Assembly: GCF_001580535.1 (NCBI RefSeq)
Contig: NZ_LHZA01000139.1
Location: 1-50,631 of the forward strand
Source: Acetobacter cerevisiae
Lineage (GTDB): Bacteria > Pseudomonadota > Alphaproteobacteria > Acetobacterales > Acetobacteraceae
Direction of reading: 5' to 3'
DNA: 50,631 nucleotides
Shown in pieces: positions 26,469-34,351 of this stretch. Position numbers and translations under genes: made by a program. How positions within the stretch are numbered: the stretch's first letter is position 1; every line of letters begins with the position of its first letter. The notes beneath the pieces were generated by a model. It did not search any database and was not told the origin of the DNA. It saw only the letters and a list, made by a program, of their open reading frames with translations.

Positions 26469-27737
26469 ATGACACGAAACCTGCTTCAGCGTGCTCTGCG
26501 CATCAGTTTTCGCAGTGGCGTTGTTTTGTCTCTCGCGGCGCTTCCGGTCTGCACGGTCCATGCTCAAAATGCGCCTGTGAATGCGCGCATGGAACATGGC
26601 CGCTACCTCGCAGTTGCGGGGGACTGTCTTGCCTGTCACACCGCCACAGATGGCAAGCCTTTTGCCGGTGGCCTCGATCTGAAAACACCTTTCGGGATCA
26701 TCACCACCAGCAATATTACCTCTGACAAAGAAACCGGTATTGGCAACTGGACATTCGAACAGTTTGATAACGCCGTGCGTCATGGCAAAGGCCCGAACGG
26801 GCATCTTTATCCCGCTATGCCTTACACGGCTTACAGCCAGATCACTGATGCCGATATTACGGATCTGTGGGAGTATATCCGCACCCTTCCCCCTGTAAGC
26901 CATAAGGTAGAGAGTAATAAGCTCCCCTTCCCTTACAATATCCGCACCCTGCTCGTGTTCTGGAACTTCCTGTTCTTTAAGGATGCCACTTTTGTGCCCG
27001 ATAGTTCAAAAAGTGACGAAATCAACCGGGGTGCCTATCTGGCCCAGAGTCTCGGACATTGTGGCACATGCCACACACCCAAGAATGCCCTTGGCGGCGA
27101 TACGAAAGACACTTTTCAGGGCGCATCTCTTCAGGGATGGTTTGCGCCTGACCTGACCAACAATGCCCACACAGGTCTGGGCCAATGGACTGCGGACGAT
27201 ATCGTGACGTATCTGCGTAGCGGCACCAATCGCTATACGGCAGCATCAGGCCCGATGACGGAAGCCATCGTAAATTCCACCCAGCATCTGACGGAGGCAG
27301 ACCTGAAAGCCATTGCAGCCTATTTCAAAGCCTTGCCGCCCCGAACTGTCTCCCCTCCCCAGCCTCTGGCTGCCTCGAATATACAAGTCACCGCAGGCCA
27401 GCGGGACTTTATGGTGGAATGTAGTGCCTGCCATCGGAGTAGTGGCGCGGGTATCTCCAACATGATCCCGGACCTCCGGAACAACCCGGCTGTCAATGCA
27501 TCCAACCCCGACAGCCTGCTGAATATTGTGCTCAAAGGCACGGAAGGCCCGGCAACGCACGCAAACCCTACAGGGGCTGCTATGCCTGGCTTTGGCTGGA
27601 AATTGCAGGATGAGCAAATTGCGAACATTCTGACTTACATCCGCAATAGCTGGGGGAATGCCGCTCCGGCTCTTTCCGCTGCGGATGTCAGCAAAGCGCG
27701 CACCGCTATCAGCGCTCAGCCAGCCGTTCCACGCTGA
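26469..27737 (+). CDS. Tri-haem cytochrome c subunit of the dehydrogenase
   Basis: A 422-residue membrane-anchored cytochrome with a signal peptide (likely cleavage after VHA, residue 32) and three CXXCH haem sites at residues 53-57 (CLACH), 198-202 (CGTCH) and 318-322 (CSACH). This is the standard cytochrome subunit of gluconate, sorbitol and alcohol dehydrogenases in acetic acid bacteria, passing electrons to ubiquinone. The ATG at 26469 follows the GMC stop by 2 bp and gives a proper signal peptide; the longer frame from 26403 overlaps the GMC gene and is not used. It is the last gene of the operon, with a strong hairpin 26 bp downstream. Confidence 0.93.
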   Translation: MTRNLLQRALRISFRSGVVLSLAALPVCTVHAQNAPVNARMEHGRYLAVAGDCLACHTATDGKPFAGGLDLKTPFGIITTSNITSDKETGIGNWTFEQFDNAVRHGKGPNGHLYPAMPYTAYSQITDADITDLWEYIRTLPPVSHKVESNKLPFPYNIRTLLVFWNFLFFKDATFVPDSSKSDEINRGAYLAQSLGHCGTCHTPKNALGGDTKDTFQGASLQGWFAPDLTNNAHTGLGQWTADDIVTYLRSGTNRYTAASGPMTEAIVNSTQHLTEADLKAIAAYFKALPPRTVSPPQPLAASNIQVTAGQRDFMVECSACHRSSGAGISNMIPDLRNNPAVNASNPDSLLNIVLKGTEGPATHANPTGAAMPGFGWKLQDEQIANILTYIRNSWGNAAPALSAADVSKARTAISAQPAVPR

Positions 27738-27762
27738 CAATTTCTGTCAACGCGCCTTAGAG

Positions 27763-27814
27763 TGCAGAGCACTTTCAGTCCGAACACCTTATTCGTGGCT
27801 GAAAGTGCTCTGCA
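27763..27814. terminator. Perfect 16-bp stem hairpin after the dehydrogenase operon
   Basis: TGCAGAGCACTTTCAG (27763-27778) and its exact reverse complement (27799-27814) enclose a 20-nt loop that contains a further CGAA/TTCG pairing. It follows the cytochrome stop by 26 bp and is the obvious end-of-operon structure. There is no U-tract after it, so termination may be Rho-assisted or the hairpin may protect the 3' end. Confidence 0.6.
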
Positions 27815-27996
27815 AATTCATGAATACCCGGCGCACAACACCCTCTGGAGCATTTTATCATAGTCCATGCAGTCAGCGCTGCCATAAGACGTGCAGACTA
27901 TACTCCATCGACCGCCTGGCTCTGCTGCCTCCCACTGAGGCCTGTTGCGTTTTGAGGAAGATCTGAAGCATGCTTCAATCCTCCTGACGAAAACCC

Positions 27997-28848
27997 ATGC
28001 CAGTAAAGCTCATGTGGAAATATTTATACAATGCGGCCACCATACTCTTCTTTTCGGCGCTTTCGCCAATAGCAGCACATGCCCAAAGCCATCCTGCACC
28101 GGGCATGCCCATTAGCTCTATAAATTCTGGCATGAATGAAAGGGGTGTTAACATCTCCCTCCGTGATGGTGATTCTGTAACAGCTCTGTTGTGCACCCCA
28201 GCACACCCACGCGCGACACTTATCATGTTTCCCGGTGGCTCTGGCGATATTGGCCTGGAACAGAATGGCAGCATCCGTCATGGGAATAATTTTGTGGTGC
28301 GAACGCGAGGGTTATGGAACCAGCACCACTACGCAGTTCTCATTCCAGATACGATCAACCATCTAAATCTCAGGGGGCACCGCAGCTCCGCATCCTATGC
28401 GCGTGTTATCGATGATATCCTCACTTTTGTTCATAAAGAGAGAACAGCCCCTGTTTTTCTTTTCGGCACGAGTCAGGGCGCAATCGCGGCAGTCAATGGC
28501 GCGGCTCATACACCACCGGGCACTCTTGCTGGCGTTGTGGTGAGTGAAGCTGTCTCCGTCATGGGCGGCAGTAAGGAAACTGTTTTTAACGCTCCCCTTC
28601 AGGACATCCATGCACCAGTTCTCATCGTTGCAAACCAGACTGACCGCTGCAACGTGGCCCCACCGCATAACGCAGACCGTATTGCGGCTTCCATGACCGG
28701 CAGTCCCGATGTGCAGATATTAAGAGTGACAGGAGGTCTCACCAAATCGAAAAAGACGTGTGGTTCTCTTACCCCTCATGGTTACTTTGGTATTGAAGAT
28801 GACGTCATTGATAAAATCAGTGCATGGATGGAGACAAAATTGAAATAA
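27997..28848 (+). CDS. Secreted alpha/beta hydrolase
   Basis: A 283-residue protein with a signal peptide (cleavage likely after AAHA near residue 28) and an alpha/beta-hydrolase fold. The nucleophile elbow is GTSQG (FLFGTSQGAIAAVNG), the acid is probably Asp in ANQTDRCN, and the base is His in PHGYFG. LIMFPGGSGD supplies the oxyanion-hole region. The substrate is unknown; esters or acylated compounds are possible. ATG 27997 and ATG 28012 are both plausible starts and neither has a clear ribosome-binding site. It lies after the terminator of the dehydrogenase operon and ends 14 bp from the convergent MFS gene, so it is probably a single-gene unit. Confidence 0.78.
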   Translation: MPVKLMWKYLYNAATILFFSALSPIAAHAQSHPAPGMPISSINSGMNERGVNISLRDGDSVTALLCTPAHPRATLIMFPGGSGDIGLEQNGSIRHGNNFVVRTRGLWNQHHYAVLIPDTINHLNLRGHRSSASYARVIDDILTFVHKERTAPVFLFGTSQGAIAAVNGAAHTPPGTLAGVVVSEAVSVMGGSKETVFNAPLQDIHAPVLIVANQTDRCNVAPPHNADRIAASMTGSPDVQILRVTGGLTKSKKTCGSLTPHGYFGIEDDVIDKISAWMETKLK

Positions 28849-28862
28849 GCCTATTAAGAGAA

Positions 28863-30074
28863 TTACGGATTTTCCGAGTATCGGGGCGCAAGGCGGTGAC
28901 CTGCTGGAAACCCATGCGAGCACGCTTTCCACGCAATCCCAAAGCCACAAACCAGAAGACCCAGCATCGCCCACGGGAAAGAGGCTGCCCCCCATAGATC
29001 AAGCAGAGCGCCGCCCAGAAGGCCCCCTCCGGCAATCGCGCTGTTCCAGGCTACGACATTCATTGAAAGAGCCACGTCGGTGCCTTCTCCTGCCGCATCG
29101 GCCAGAGCCGTCTGGAGCAATGTCGCCGCCCCGCCGAAAGTCAGTCCCCATACGGTGACACCCGCCCAGATCACCGCGGGTGAATTCGCTCCAATGGAAA
29201 AAGCAACGCAGACTAGTGCAAACACTGCCAGACTGACCAAAACCGCTGCACGTAACGCATGGTCCACCAGTCGTCCGATCAGACCGATCCCGCCAAGGGC
29301 CGCCATACCAAAAACCAGCAACACAAGATCAGCCTTCCCTGCCAGCCCTGAGGGCACAAGAAACGGTACGATATAGGTGTAGAGAATATTGTGCGCGAAC
29401 ATCCACGTCATCACGACGCCCAGCACCGATCTAACCCCGGGCGTCATCAGGACATGCCGGAAAGGAAGACGTTCCGTATGGGGCGTCCCCGGAAAATCCG
29501 GCACCGTTGCCAGCACCCAGCCAACCAGCAGCAGAGTGAAGGCCGACATCACCCCAAATGCCAGCCGCCAGCCCAGCGCGGCCCCCAACCATGTGCCTGC
29601 CGGCACACCCAGAGACAACGCAATGGGCGTTCCCACCATGGCAATGGCCAGCGCCCGCCCCTGCTGGGCCCGCGTTACCATCCGTCGCGCATACCCCGCC
29701 AGCAGTGCCCACGCCAGACCGGCTGCGGCGCCCGCACAGTAACGGGCCACAAGGGTCAGCCAATAATTTGATGAGAGCGCCGTGATGGAATTAAACATCA
29801 GAAAACCGATGATCGCCAGAAGCAACACGGCGCGCCGTCGCCATCTTTGTGTAGCAAGCGTCAGCGGGATAGCCGCACTCAGGGAACCCACGGCATAAGC
29901 CGTAACCATCTGCCCTGCATAAGCGGCGGATACATGCAGGCCTGTACTAATCTCTGGCAAGAGGCCAGCAGGCAGCGTCTCCGTCATGATGCACAGGAAC
30001 CCGGTCATCGCGAGAGCCAGAAGACCAGCAACCGGCAGGCGGTCGTTTGAAGAGGGGGGAAGACTTTCGGTCAT
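28863..30074 (-). CDS. MFS efflux transporter (DHA1/AraJ-like)
   Basis: A 403-residue, 12-helix major facilitator of the drug:proton antiporter type: ALAMTGFLCIMTETLPAGLLPEIS in helix 1, GQMVTAYAVGSLSAAIPLT, and a helix 5 region with GTPIALSLGVPAGTWLGAALGWRLAF. Such proteins export sugars, drugs or small organic molecules. The ATG at 30074 is preferred over the TTG two codons earlier. It is divergent from an SDR gene, and the space between them carries two copies of the putative TetR operator, so inducible export of a toxic compound handled by the neighbouring SDRs is likely. Confidence 0.88.
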   Translation of the reverse strand: MTESLPPSSNDRLPVAGLLALAMTGFLCIMTETLPAGLLPEISTGLHVSAAYAGQMVTAYAVGSLSAAIPLTLATQRWRRRAVLLLAIIGFLMFNSITALSSNYWLTLVARYCAGAAAGLAWALLAGYARRMVTRAQQGRALAIAMVGTPIALSLGVPAGTWLGAALGWRLAFGVMSAFTLLLVGWVLATVPDFPGTPHTERLPFRHVLMTPGVRSVLGVVMTWMFAHNILYTYIVPFLVPSGLAGKADLVLLVFGMAALGGIGLIGRLVDHALRAAVLVSLAVFALVCVAFSIGANSPAVIWAGVTVWGLTFGGAATLLQTALADAAGEGTDVALSMNVVAWNSAIAGGGLLGGALLDLWGAASFPWAMLGLLVCGFGIAWKACSHGFPAGHRLAPRYSENP

Positions 30075-30091
30075 CTGCAACTCACATAAAT

Positions 30092-30107
30092 GGAACGATT
30101 GATACAG
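30092..30107. promoter_or_regulatory. Putative TetR operator, copy A (MFS side)
   Basis: Read on the minus strand this is CTGTATCAATCGTTCC. It shares its first 11 positions (allowing A/G) with copies B and C and is degenerate in the last four. It lies 18-33 bases before the MFS start, where a bound repressor would block transcription or initiation. Confidence 0.5.
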
Positions 30108-30241
30108 ATATAGCGATAGGAAATGGGCGGCAATGATTTTCTCTACCGCCTGGTCTGGACGAGCGTTTATCGAGAGGCAAAAAGACTAATTTCCATACCA
30201 TTCGATATAGAATTAACTTGCATAATCCCCTTTCTTATTTT

Positions 30242-30257
30242 GTATTGACCGATACAG
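30242..30257. promoter_or_regulatory. Putative TetR operator, copy B (SDR side)
   Basis: GTATTGACCGATACAG; its complement is CTGTATCGGTCAATAC. The core GTAT-N6-ATAC is palindromic at its ends. It overlaps the leader of the SDR gene, ending 17 bases before the ATG. It matches copy C at 14 of 16 positions. Confidence 0.55.
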
Positions 30258-30274
30258 AAATAGGAAAATACGAC

Positions 30275-30988
30275 ATGGAAAACTTTTCAGGCAAGAAGGC
30301 CTTCGTCATTGGCGGAAGCAGGGAGATTGGGGCCGCTATCGTCAGACGTCTGGCAAACGAAGGCGCATCAGTGCGCTTCACATGGGCCGGTTCGCGCACA
30401 AAAGCAGCAGACCTTGCCCGTCAGACCGGGGCGGAAGCCATTAAGGCGGATGCAACAAACCGTTCAGCCATTCTTGAAGCCACGCGCAATGCTGGCCCCA
30501 TCGACATTTTCGTCTTCAACGCCGGGATCTGTATTGCCGGAAATCCGCTCACGCTTGATCCTGATGACGTTGATCGCATGATCGATATCAACATTCGCGC
30601 AGCCTATCACTGCTCGGTTGAAGCCGCCCGGTCCATGCCGAACGGTGGCCGGATCATCCTGATTGGCTCCACAAACGCTAACCGTGTCCCCTTCAAGGGA
30701 CTAGCAGCCTACAGCATGACAAAATCCGCGCTGCAAAGCATGGTTCGTGGTCTGGCACGAGATTTTGGCGAACGTCACATCACAGTCAACGTCATTCAGC
30801 CGGGACCAACAGATACAGACATGAATCCCGCCAATGGTCCGGAAGCCGATCTCATGCACAGCGTTATGGCGATCAAGGAACATGGCACTGCCGAGGATGT
30901 TGCGGCTTATGTGTCATTTCTTGCAGGACATACAGCACGTGGCATTACCGGAGCGATGCAGACCATTGATGGTGGCTTCAGCGCGTAA
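30275..30988 (+). CDS. Short-chain dehydrogenase/reductase
   Basis: A 237-residue classical SDR. It has an N-terminal Rossmann motif GGSREIG (residues 13-19), FNAG in place of NNAG, Ser in LIGSTNAN, and the catalytic Tyr146/Lys150 in AYSMTKSAL. The C-terminal GAMQTIDGGFSA is typical of the family. The Rossmann motif has Glu where Gly is normal (GxxxGIG), which may alter cofactor binding. ATG 30275 has AGGA 9 nt upstream; the longer frame (TTG 30218) would run through operator B and is rejected. It is divergent from the MFS gene and followed by the TetR gene. It probably reduces a reactive carbonyl or quinone; the substrate is unknown. Confidence 0.88.
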   Translation: MENFSGKKAFVIGGSREIGAAIVRRLANEGASVRFTWAGSRTKAADLARQTGAEAIKADATNRSAILEATRNAGPIDIFVFNAGICIAGNPLTLDPDDVDRMIDINIRAAYHCSVEAARSMPNGGRIILIGSTNANRVPFKGLAAYSMTKSALQSMVRGLARDFGERHITVNVIQPGPTDTDMNPANGPEADLMHSVMAIKEHGTAEDVAAYVSFLAGHTARGITGAMQTIDGGFSA

Positions 30989-31051
30989 GGCTGGCAATCC
31001 ACTTCCGGACCGCTTAGTATAGAAACTTCTTCACACGGACGGAGACAACAC

Positions 31052-31663
31052 ATGGCCCGGACAGGACGGCCCCGCGAGTTTGACCGGGACAAGGCGCTGG
31101 ATGCGGCGCTAACACTGTTCTGGACGCAGGGTTATGAACCAACGTCGCTCAACCAGCTCAAGGCCTGCATGGGCAATATTTCGCCGGCAAGTTTCTATGC
31201 TGCATTTGGGTCGAAGGAAGCTCTGTTCCGGGAAGTCGTGCAGCGCTATGTGGAAACTTATGGGCAGGTGATGGCGCCCTTGTGGGATGAAACACTTGAA
31301 CCGCGTGACGCCATCGAACAGACACTCCGCCGCTCCGCCCGCATGCAGACGACGCGCTCCCACCCCACCGGCTGTCTGATTGTGCTGGGGGCTTCTAACT
31401 GCTCGCCTGAAAACGAGCCGGTGCAAACCCTTCTGGCTGCGCAGAGAGAGCGCAGTCGAAAAGGCTTCCAGGACTGTGTTGCGCGGGCTGTGGCAGATGG
31501 TGAACTCACTGACACGCCCGTCACCAAAACTCTCCCCACCTTGTTTGTTACTTTTCTGCACGGCATGGCCTGTGAAGCCAGGGATGGTAACAGAGCCAAG
31601 AAGCTTGACGAGGCCATCACGACACTCATGCAGGTGTGGAACAGCCTCACCGTGAGCCCGTAA
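31052..31663 (+). CDS. TetR/AcrR-family repressor
   Basis: A 203-residue regulator. The N-terminal helix-turn-helix domain covers about residues 10-55 (FDRDKALDAALTLFWTQGYEPTSLNQL...SPASFYAAFGSKEALFREVV). The C-terminal ligand-binding domain includes HPTGCLIVLGASNCSPEN, a segment seen in TetR members that control SDR and efflux genes. GGAG lies 8-9 nt before the ATG. It is flanked by two SDR genes and an MFS gene whose control regions share the same near-palindrome, so it is the natural candidate to bind those sites. Cys residues in the ligand domain leave room for redox or electrophile sensing, which is speculative. Confidence 0.92.
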   Translation: MARTGRPREFDRDKALDAALTLFWTQGYEPTSLNQLKACMGNISPASFYAAFGSKEALFREVVQRYVETYGQVMAPLWDETLEPRDAIEQTLRRSARMQTTRSHPTGCLIVLGASNCSPENEPVQTLLAAQRERSRKGFQDCVARAVADGELTDTPVTKTLPTLFVTFLHGMACEARDGNRAKKLDEAITTLMQVWNSLTVSP

Positions 31664-31708
31664 GGCATCCTAACAGACCCGTTGGCACTCATCCTGTTGA
31701 GGTAATAT

Positions 31709-31724
31709 CTGTATCAGTCGATAC
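31709..31724. promoter_or_regulatory. Putative TetR operator, copy C (second SDR)
   Basis: CTGTATCAGTCGATAC contains the perfect inverted repeat GTATC-N4-GATAC and is the best copy of the shared element. It lies 45 bp after the TetR stop and upstream of the second SDR gene. Confidence 0.6.
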
Positions 31725-31758
31725 GTAATTTGTTGACGAACCACTCCACCCTATTTAT

Positions 31759-31770
31759 GTATCGATTAGT
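31759..31770. promoter_or_regulatory. Putative TetR half-site, copy D
   Basis: TGTATCGATTAG matches the left half of the shared element (TGTATCRRT) 35 bp downstream of copy C and 65 bp before the SDR start. Only a half-site is conserved, so this is tentative. Confidence 0.3.
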
Positions 31771-31835
31771 CTTTAAGTGTAGCCGACTCATTCCGGCAGT
31801 CTGTGCCCTACAAACTCCCTCAAAGGAAACCGGTC

Positions 31836-32597
31836 ATGAACCAGAAATATGCAGCCCTTGTTACAGGTGCCAATCGCGGGATCGGTTATAGTATCGCAAA
31901 ACATCTCATTGCAGCAGGCATTGATGTGCTTGGCACCTATCTTACCAATGAAGCCGAGGCGAAATCTGCCGAGGCTGCACTCAGCACCGAAAATTCTAAA
32001 CTGCGCATGCTGAAACTGGATATTTTAGACCACACCACTTTTGCGACCTTTACGGCGCAGGTCAGAAAACTCCTTGATGAAGACTTTTCTCAGAGCACAT
32101 TGAAATACATTGTGCAAAACGCCGGGAATATCATTCACACCCGCTTTGATGCGGCGACACCCGAACAACTCGACAACCAGTACAATATTCACTTCAAGGG
32201 GCCATATCTGCTGACCGCAGCCCTTCTGCCGCTGCTCTGTGATGGCGGCCATATTCTCAATATCACCTCGGCAGCCACGCGTTTCTATCTTCCGGATCAT
32301 GGCCCCTATTCAGCCATGAAAGGCGCAACCGAAGTGATCTCGCTTTACATGGCAAAAGAACTGGGCGAACGCCGCATTACCGTCAATGCCGTAGCCCCCG
32401 GCGCCATTGCATCTGACTTTGGTGGTGGGCTGGTGCGAGACAATGCTGAGGTTAACAACAGTCTGGCAGAGATCACCCCCCTCGGGCGTGTCGGGCAACC
32501 GGATGACATTGGTTCTGCCGTTGCGGCATTACTGTCCGACAACATGCGCTGGGTGAACGGTCAACGGATCGAAGTCACCGGCGGACAGTCACTTTAA
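31836..32597 (+). CDS. Short-chain dehydrogenase/reductase
   Basis: A 253-residue classical SDR with TGANRGIG near the N-terminus, NAG in YIVQNAGN, Ser in ILNITSAATRF, and YxxxK in YSAMKGATE. The C-terminus ends WVNGQRIEVTGGQSL, usual for the FabG-like subgroup. ATG 31836 follows AAAGGA with a suitable gap; the longer frame opens at GTG 31803 without a site. Operators C and D lie upstream, and the SRPBCC gene follows after 30 bp in the same direction, so the two are likely co-transcribed and TetR-controlled. The substrate is unknown. Confidence 0.9.
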   Translation: MNQKYAALVTGANRGIGYSIAKHLIAAGIDVLGTYLTNEAEAKSAEAALSTENSKLRMLKLDILDHTTFATFTAQVRKLLDEDFSQSTLKYIVQNAGNIIHTRFDAATPEQLDNQYNIHFKGPYLLTAALLPLLCDGGHILNITSAATRFYLPDHGPYSAMKGATEVISLYMAKELGERRITVNAVAPGAIASDFGGGLVRDNAEVNNSLAEITPLGRVGQPDDIGSAVAALLSDNMRWVNGQRIEVTGGQSL

Positions 32598-32627
32598 GAC
32601 CATCCAGTGATGATGAGGAAAAATACG

Positions 32628-33068
32628 ATGATAGATGTCATGGCCAGCAGTGTTCTCAATACCCCCATTGCCTCCGTCTGGCCCCTTATCCGGGATTTCG
32701 GCGCCATTGGGACATGGTTGCCGGGTGTAAAAAGCTGCAAGATCGAAGGGAACGATCCGGGTGATCGCGTCGGTGCCATACGGTCCCTTGAGATGGGCGA
32801 TGTCGGATTTATCCGCGAACAGCTTCTCGCCCTCTCCGACACCGATCATGCGGTGACATTTTCAATCATTGAATCAGCACTGCCGATCTGGAACTATCGC
32901 TCGACAATCACGCTGTTGCCCGTAACAGATGGTGACCGCACCTTTATCCGCTGGAAAGGACAGTTTGAAGCTGATCCCGACCATGCTTCTGCAATGCAGA
33001 CGCGCATGCCAGTCCAGATTTACCAGCCTGCATTTGATCGCCTGGCAAGCAAATTATCTGGCAAATAA
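32628..33068 (+). CDS. SRPBCC/polyketide-cyclase-like (Bet v 1 fold) protein
   Basis: A 146-residue single-domain protein. The fold is indicated by the N-terminal strand (VMASSVLNTPIASVWPLIRDFGAIGTWLPGVKSCKIEG), GDRVGAIRSLEMG, and a long C-terminal helix (MPVQIYQPAFDRLASKLSGK). These proteins bind hydrophobic ligands in a central cavity; bacterial members next to SDRs are usually of unknown role. The ATG at 32628 has GAGGAA 7 nt upstream and is preferred to the cluster GTG/ATG/ATG at 32607-32613. It may carry or sense the compound handled by the adjacent SDR. Confidence 0.8.
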   Translation: MIDVMASSVLNTPIASVWPLIRDFGAIGTWLPGVKSCKIEGNDPGDRVGAIRSLEMGDVGFIREQLLALSDTDHAVTFSIIESALPIWNYRSTITLLPVTDGDRTFIRWKGQFEADPDHASAMQTRMPVQIYQPAFDRLASKLSGK

Positions 33069-33085
33069 TCTGCGAGAGTTTTCCC

Positions 33086-34351
33086 TCAAAACAGATCACG
33101 CGCTGCGGTCGCAAAGCTGGGAGATAACGGCAAAAGGGGTGCCAGGGTAGACTGCCAGGCGTGATAGAGATCAGCCTTGCCGGTATAAACAACTTCAGAG
33201 GGCTGGTTATCGGCATCAACTTCCTGAATCCAGCCCCCCTCTTTGCGATCAATCATGCAAAGATCAATATAATCCCAGATTGTCCGATACCATGTTTCAT
33301 ATCGGGCATGGCCAGTGCGTTTTAAAAGGGCTGCTGCGGCGGTCAACGCTTCAGCCTGCACCCAATGGGGTCGGTTTTCGATCACGGGAACCAGATCATT
33401 ATCCACGGTGTAAAGAAGGCCTCCCTTCCCGTTCGTGCTCCACCCTACCGACATACCTTTTTCAAACAGCGCAATGCTGTCCGTAAGCAGCCATGCCGGA
33501 GCATCCCCTTCTTCACGCAGGAACGCAGCCTCAAGCTTAAGGAGCAAATGGGCCCATTCCACAAAATGGCCCGGCGTTAACCCATAAGGACGTAAATCAT
33601 CAGCGGGCTTATCCTGATGGTAGTTTGGCAAATAGTGCCACTGGCGGTCATAGTGCTCACGCACGACGTAATCCGCTTCCCGTGCCAGATCGTGAATAAA
33701 GCGTTTAACGATGCGCAAGGCACGATGCCGCCAGATAGGATCACCGGTCACATCCGCAAGGGCCATGCAAGCCTCTACTGAGTGCATGTTAGAATTAGCA
33801 CCCCGGTAATTTTCTTCATCAGACCAGCTGGCAGAAAAGCTTTCGCGAAAAACTCCTTCTTCTTCACTCCAGAAACGCTTTTCCCACACCGTTGTTGCCA
33901 GTTCCAAAAGCTGCGCAGCGCCCGGAAGCCCTGCCACGACAGCTGTCGAGCCCACGAGGCATACAAAGGCGTGCAAATAGTTCTGCTTCCGGGTTTGTTC
34001 CTGTGTCGGGCTACCGTTTGTCAGGCCTCCGAACCACCCTCCGTGCTCTGCATCACGCAACGGTCCGAGAAGCGACTGCACGCCATGCTCGGCCACAGCC
34101 AGACACCCCGGCACACCACGCAGACCACCGATAGCGTAAGAATGCGTCATTCGGGCCGTCAGCGTCGTATCTGGCTGCGCATGGGGGGCAAATAAGCCTT
34201 TGTTATCCAAAGGACCAAAGCCAACGCTCAATCGGGAGGCTTTGGAAAAATCAAGCAACCTTAACCCCTGATGCTCCAGCCAGTAGTGATGCGGCGTAGA
34301 GCGCAACCAGCTTGATGCCGGAACCATCAGAGATGGCAGCATTTCAACCAT
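33086..34351 (-). CDS. AGE-family sugar epimerase/isomerase (mannose isomerase/YihS-like)
   Basis: A 421-residue (alpha/alpha)6-barrel enzyme of the N-acylglucosamine 2-epimerase superfamily. The catalytic and ligand His residues are present in the family contexts NSNMHSVEACMAL, GHFVEWAHLLL and KADLYHAWQS, and HYDRQWHYLPNYH is also conserved. Members interconvert mannose/fructose/glucose or sulfoquinovose, or epimerise GlcNAc; this subgroup looks closest to aldose-ketose isomerases. The start at 34351 has GGAAG about 8 nt upstream inside the end of the SDR gene; ATG 34369 is an alternative without a ribosome-binding site. Either start overlaps the SDR gene by 8-26 bp, so the two are translationally coupled. 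Confidence 0.87.
   Translation of the reverse strand: MVEMLPSLMVPASSWLRSTPHHYWLEHQGLRLLDFSKASRLSVGFGPLDNKGLFAPHAQPDTTLTARMTHSYAIGGLRGVPGCLAVAEHGVQSLLGPLRDAEHGGWFGGLTNGSPTQEQTRKQNYLHAFVCLVGSTAVVAGLPGAAQLLELATTVWEKRFWSEEEGVFRESFSASWSDEENYRGANSNMHSVEACMALADVTGDPIWRHRALRIVKRFIHDLAREADYVVREHYDRQWHYLPNYHQDKPADDLRPYGLTPGHFVEWAHLLLKLEAAFLREEGDAPAWLLTDSIALFEKGMSVGWSTNGKGGLLYTVDNDLVPVIENRPHWVQAEALTAAAALLKRTGHARYETWYRTIWDYIDLCMIDRKEGGWIQEVDADNQPSEVVYTGKADLYHAWQSTLAPLLPLSPSFATAARDLF

Noticed and set aside
30092..30117. Second EcfG promoter (GGAAC-N17-CGAT)
   Set aside because: The -10 box has a mismatch, and the GGAAC is better explained as the end of operator copy A.
31109..31692. Minus-strand ORFs across the TetR gene
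   Set aside because: They are antisense to a clear TetR protein and show no domain features.
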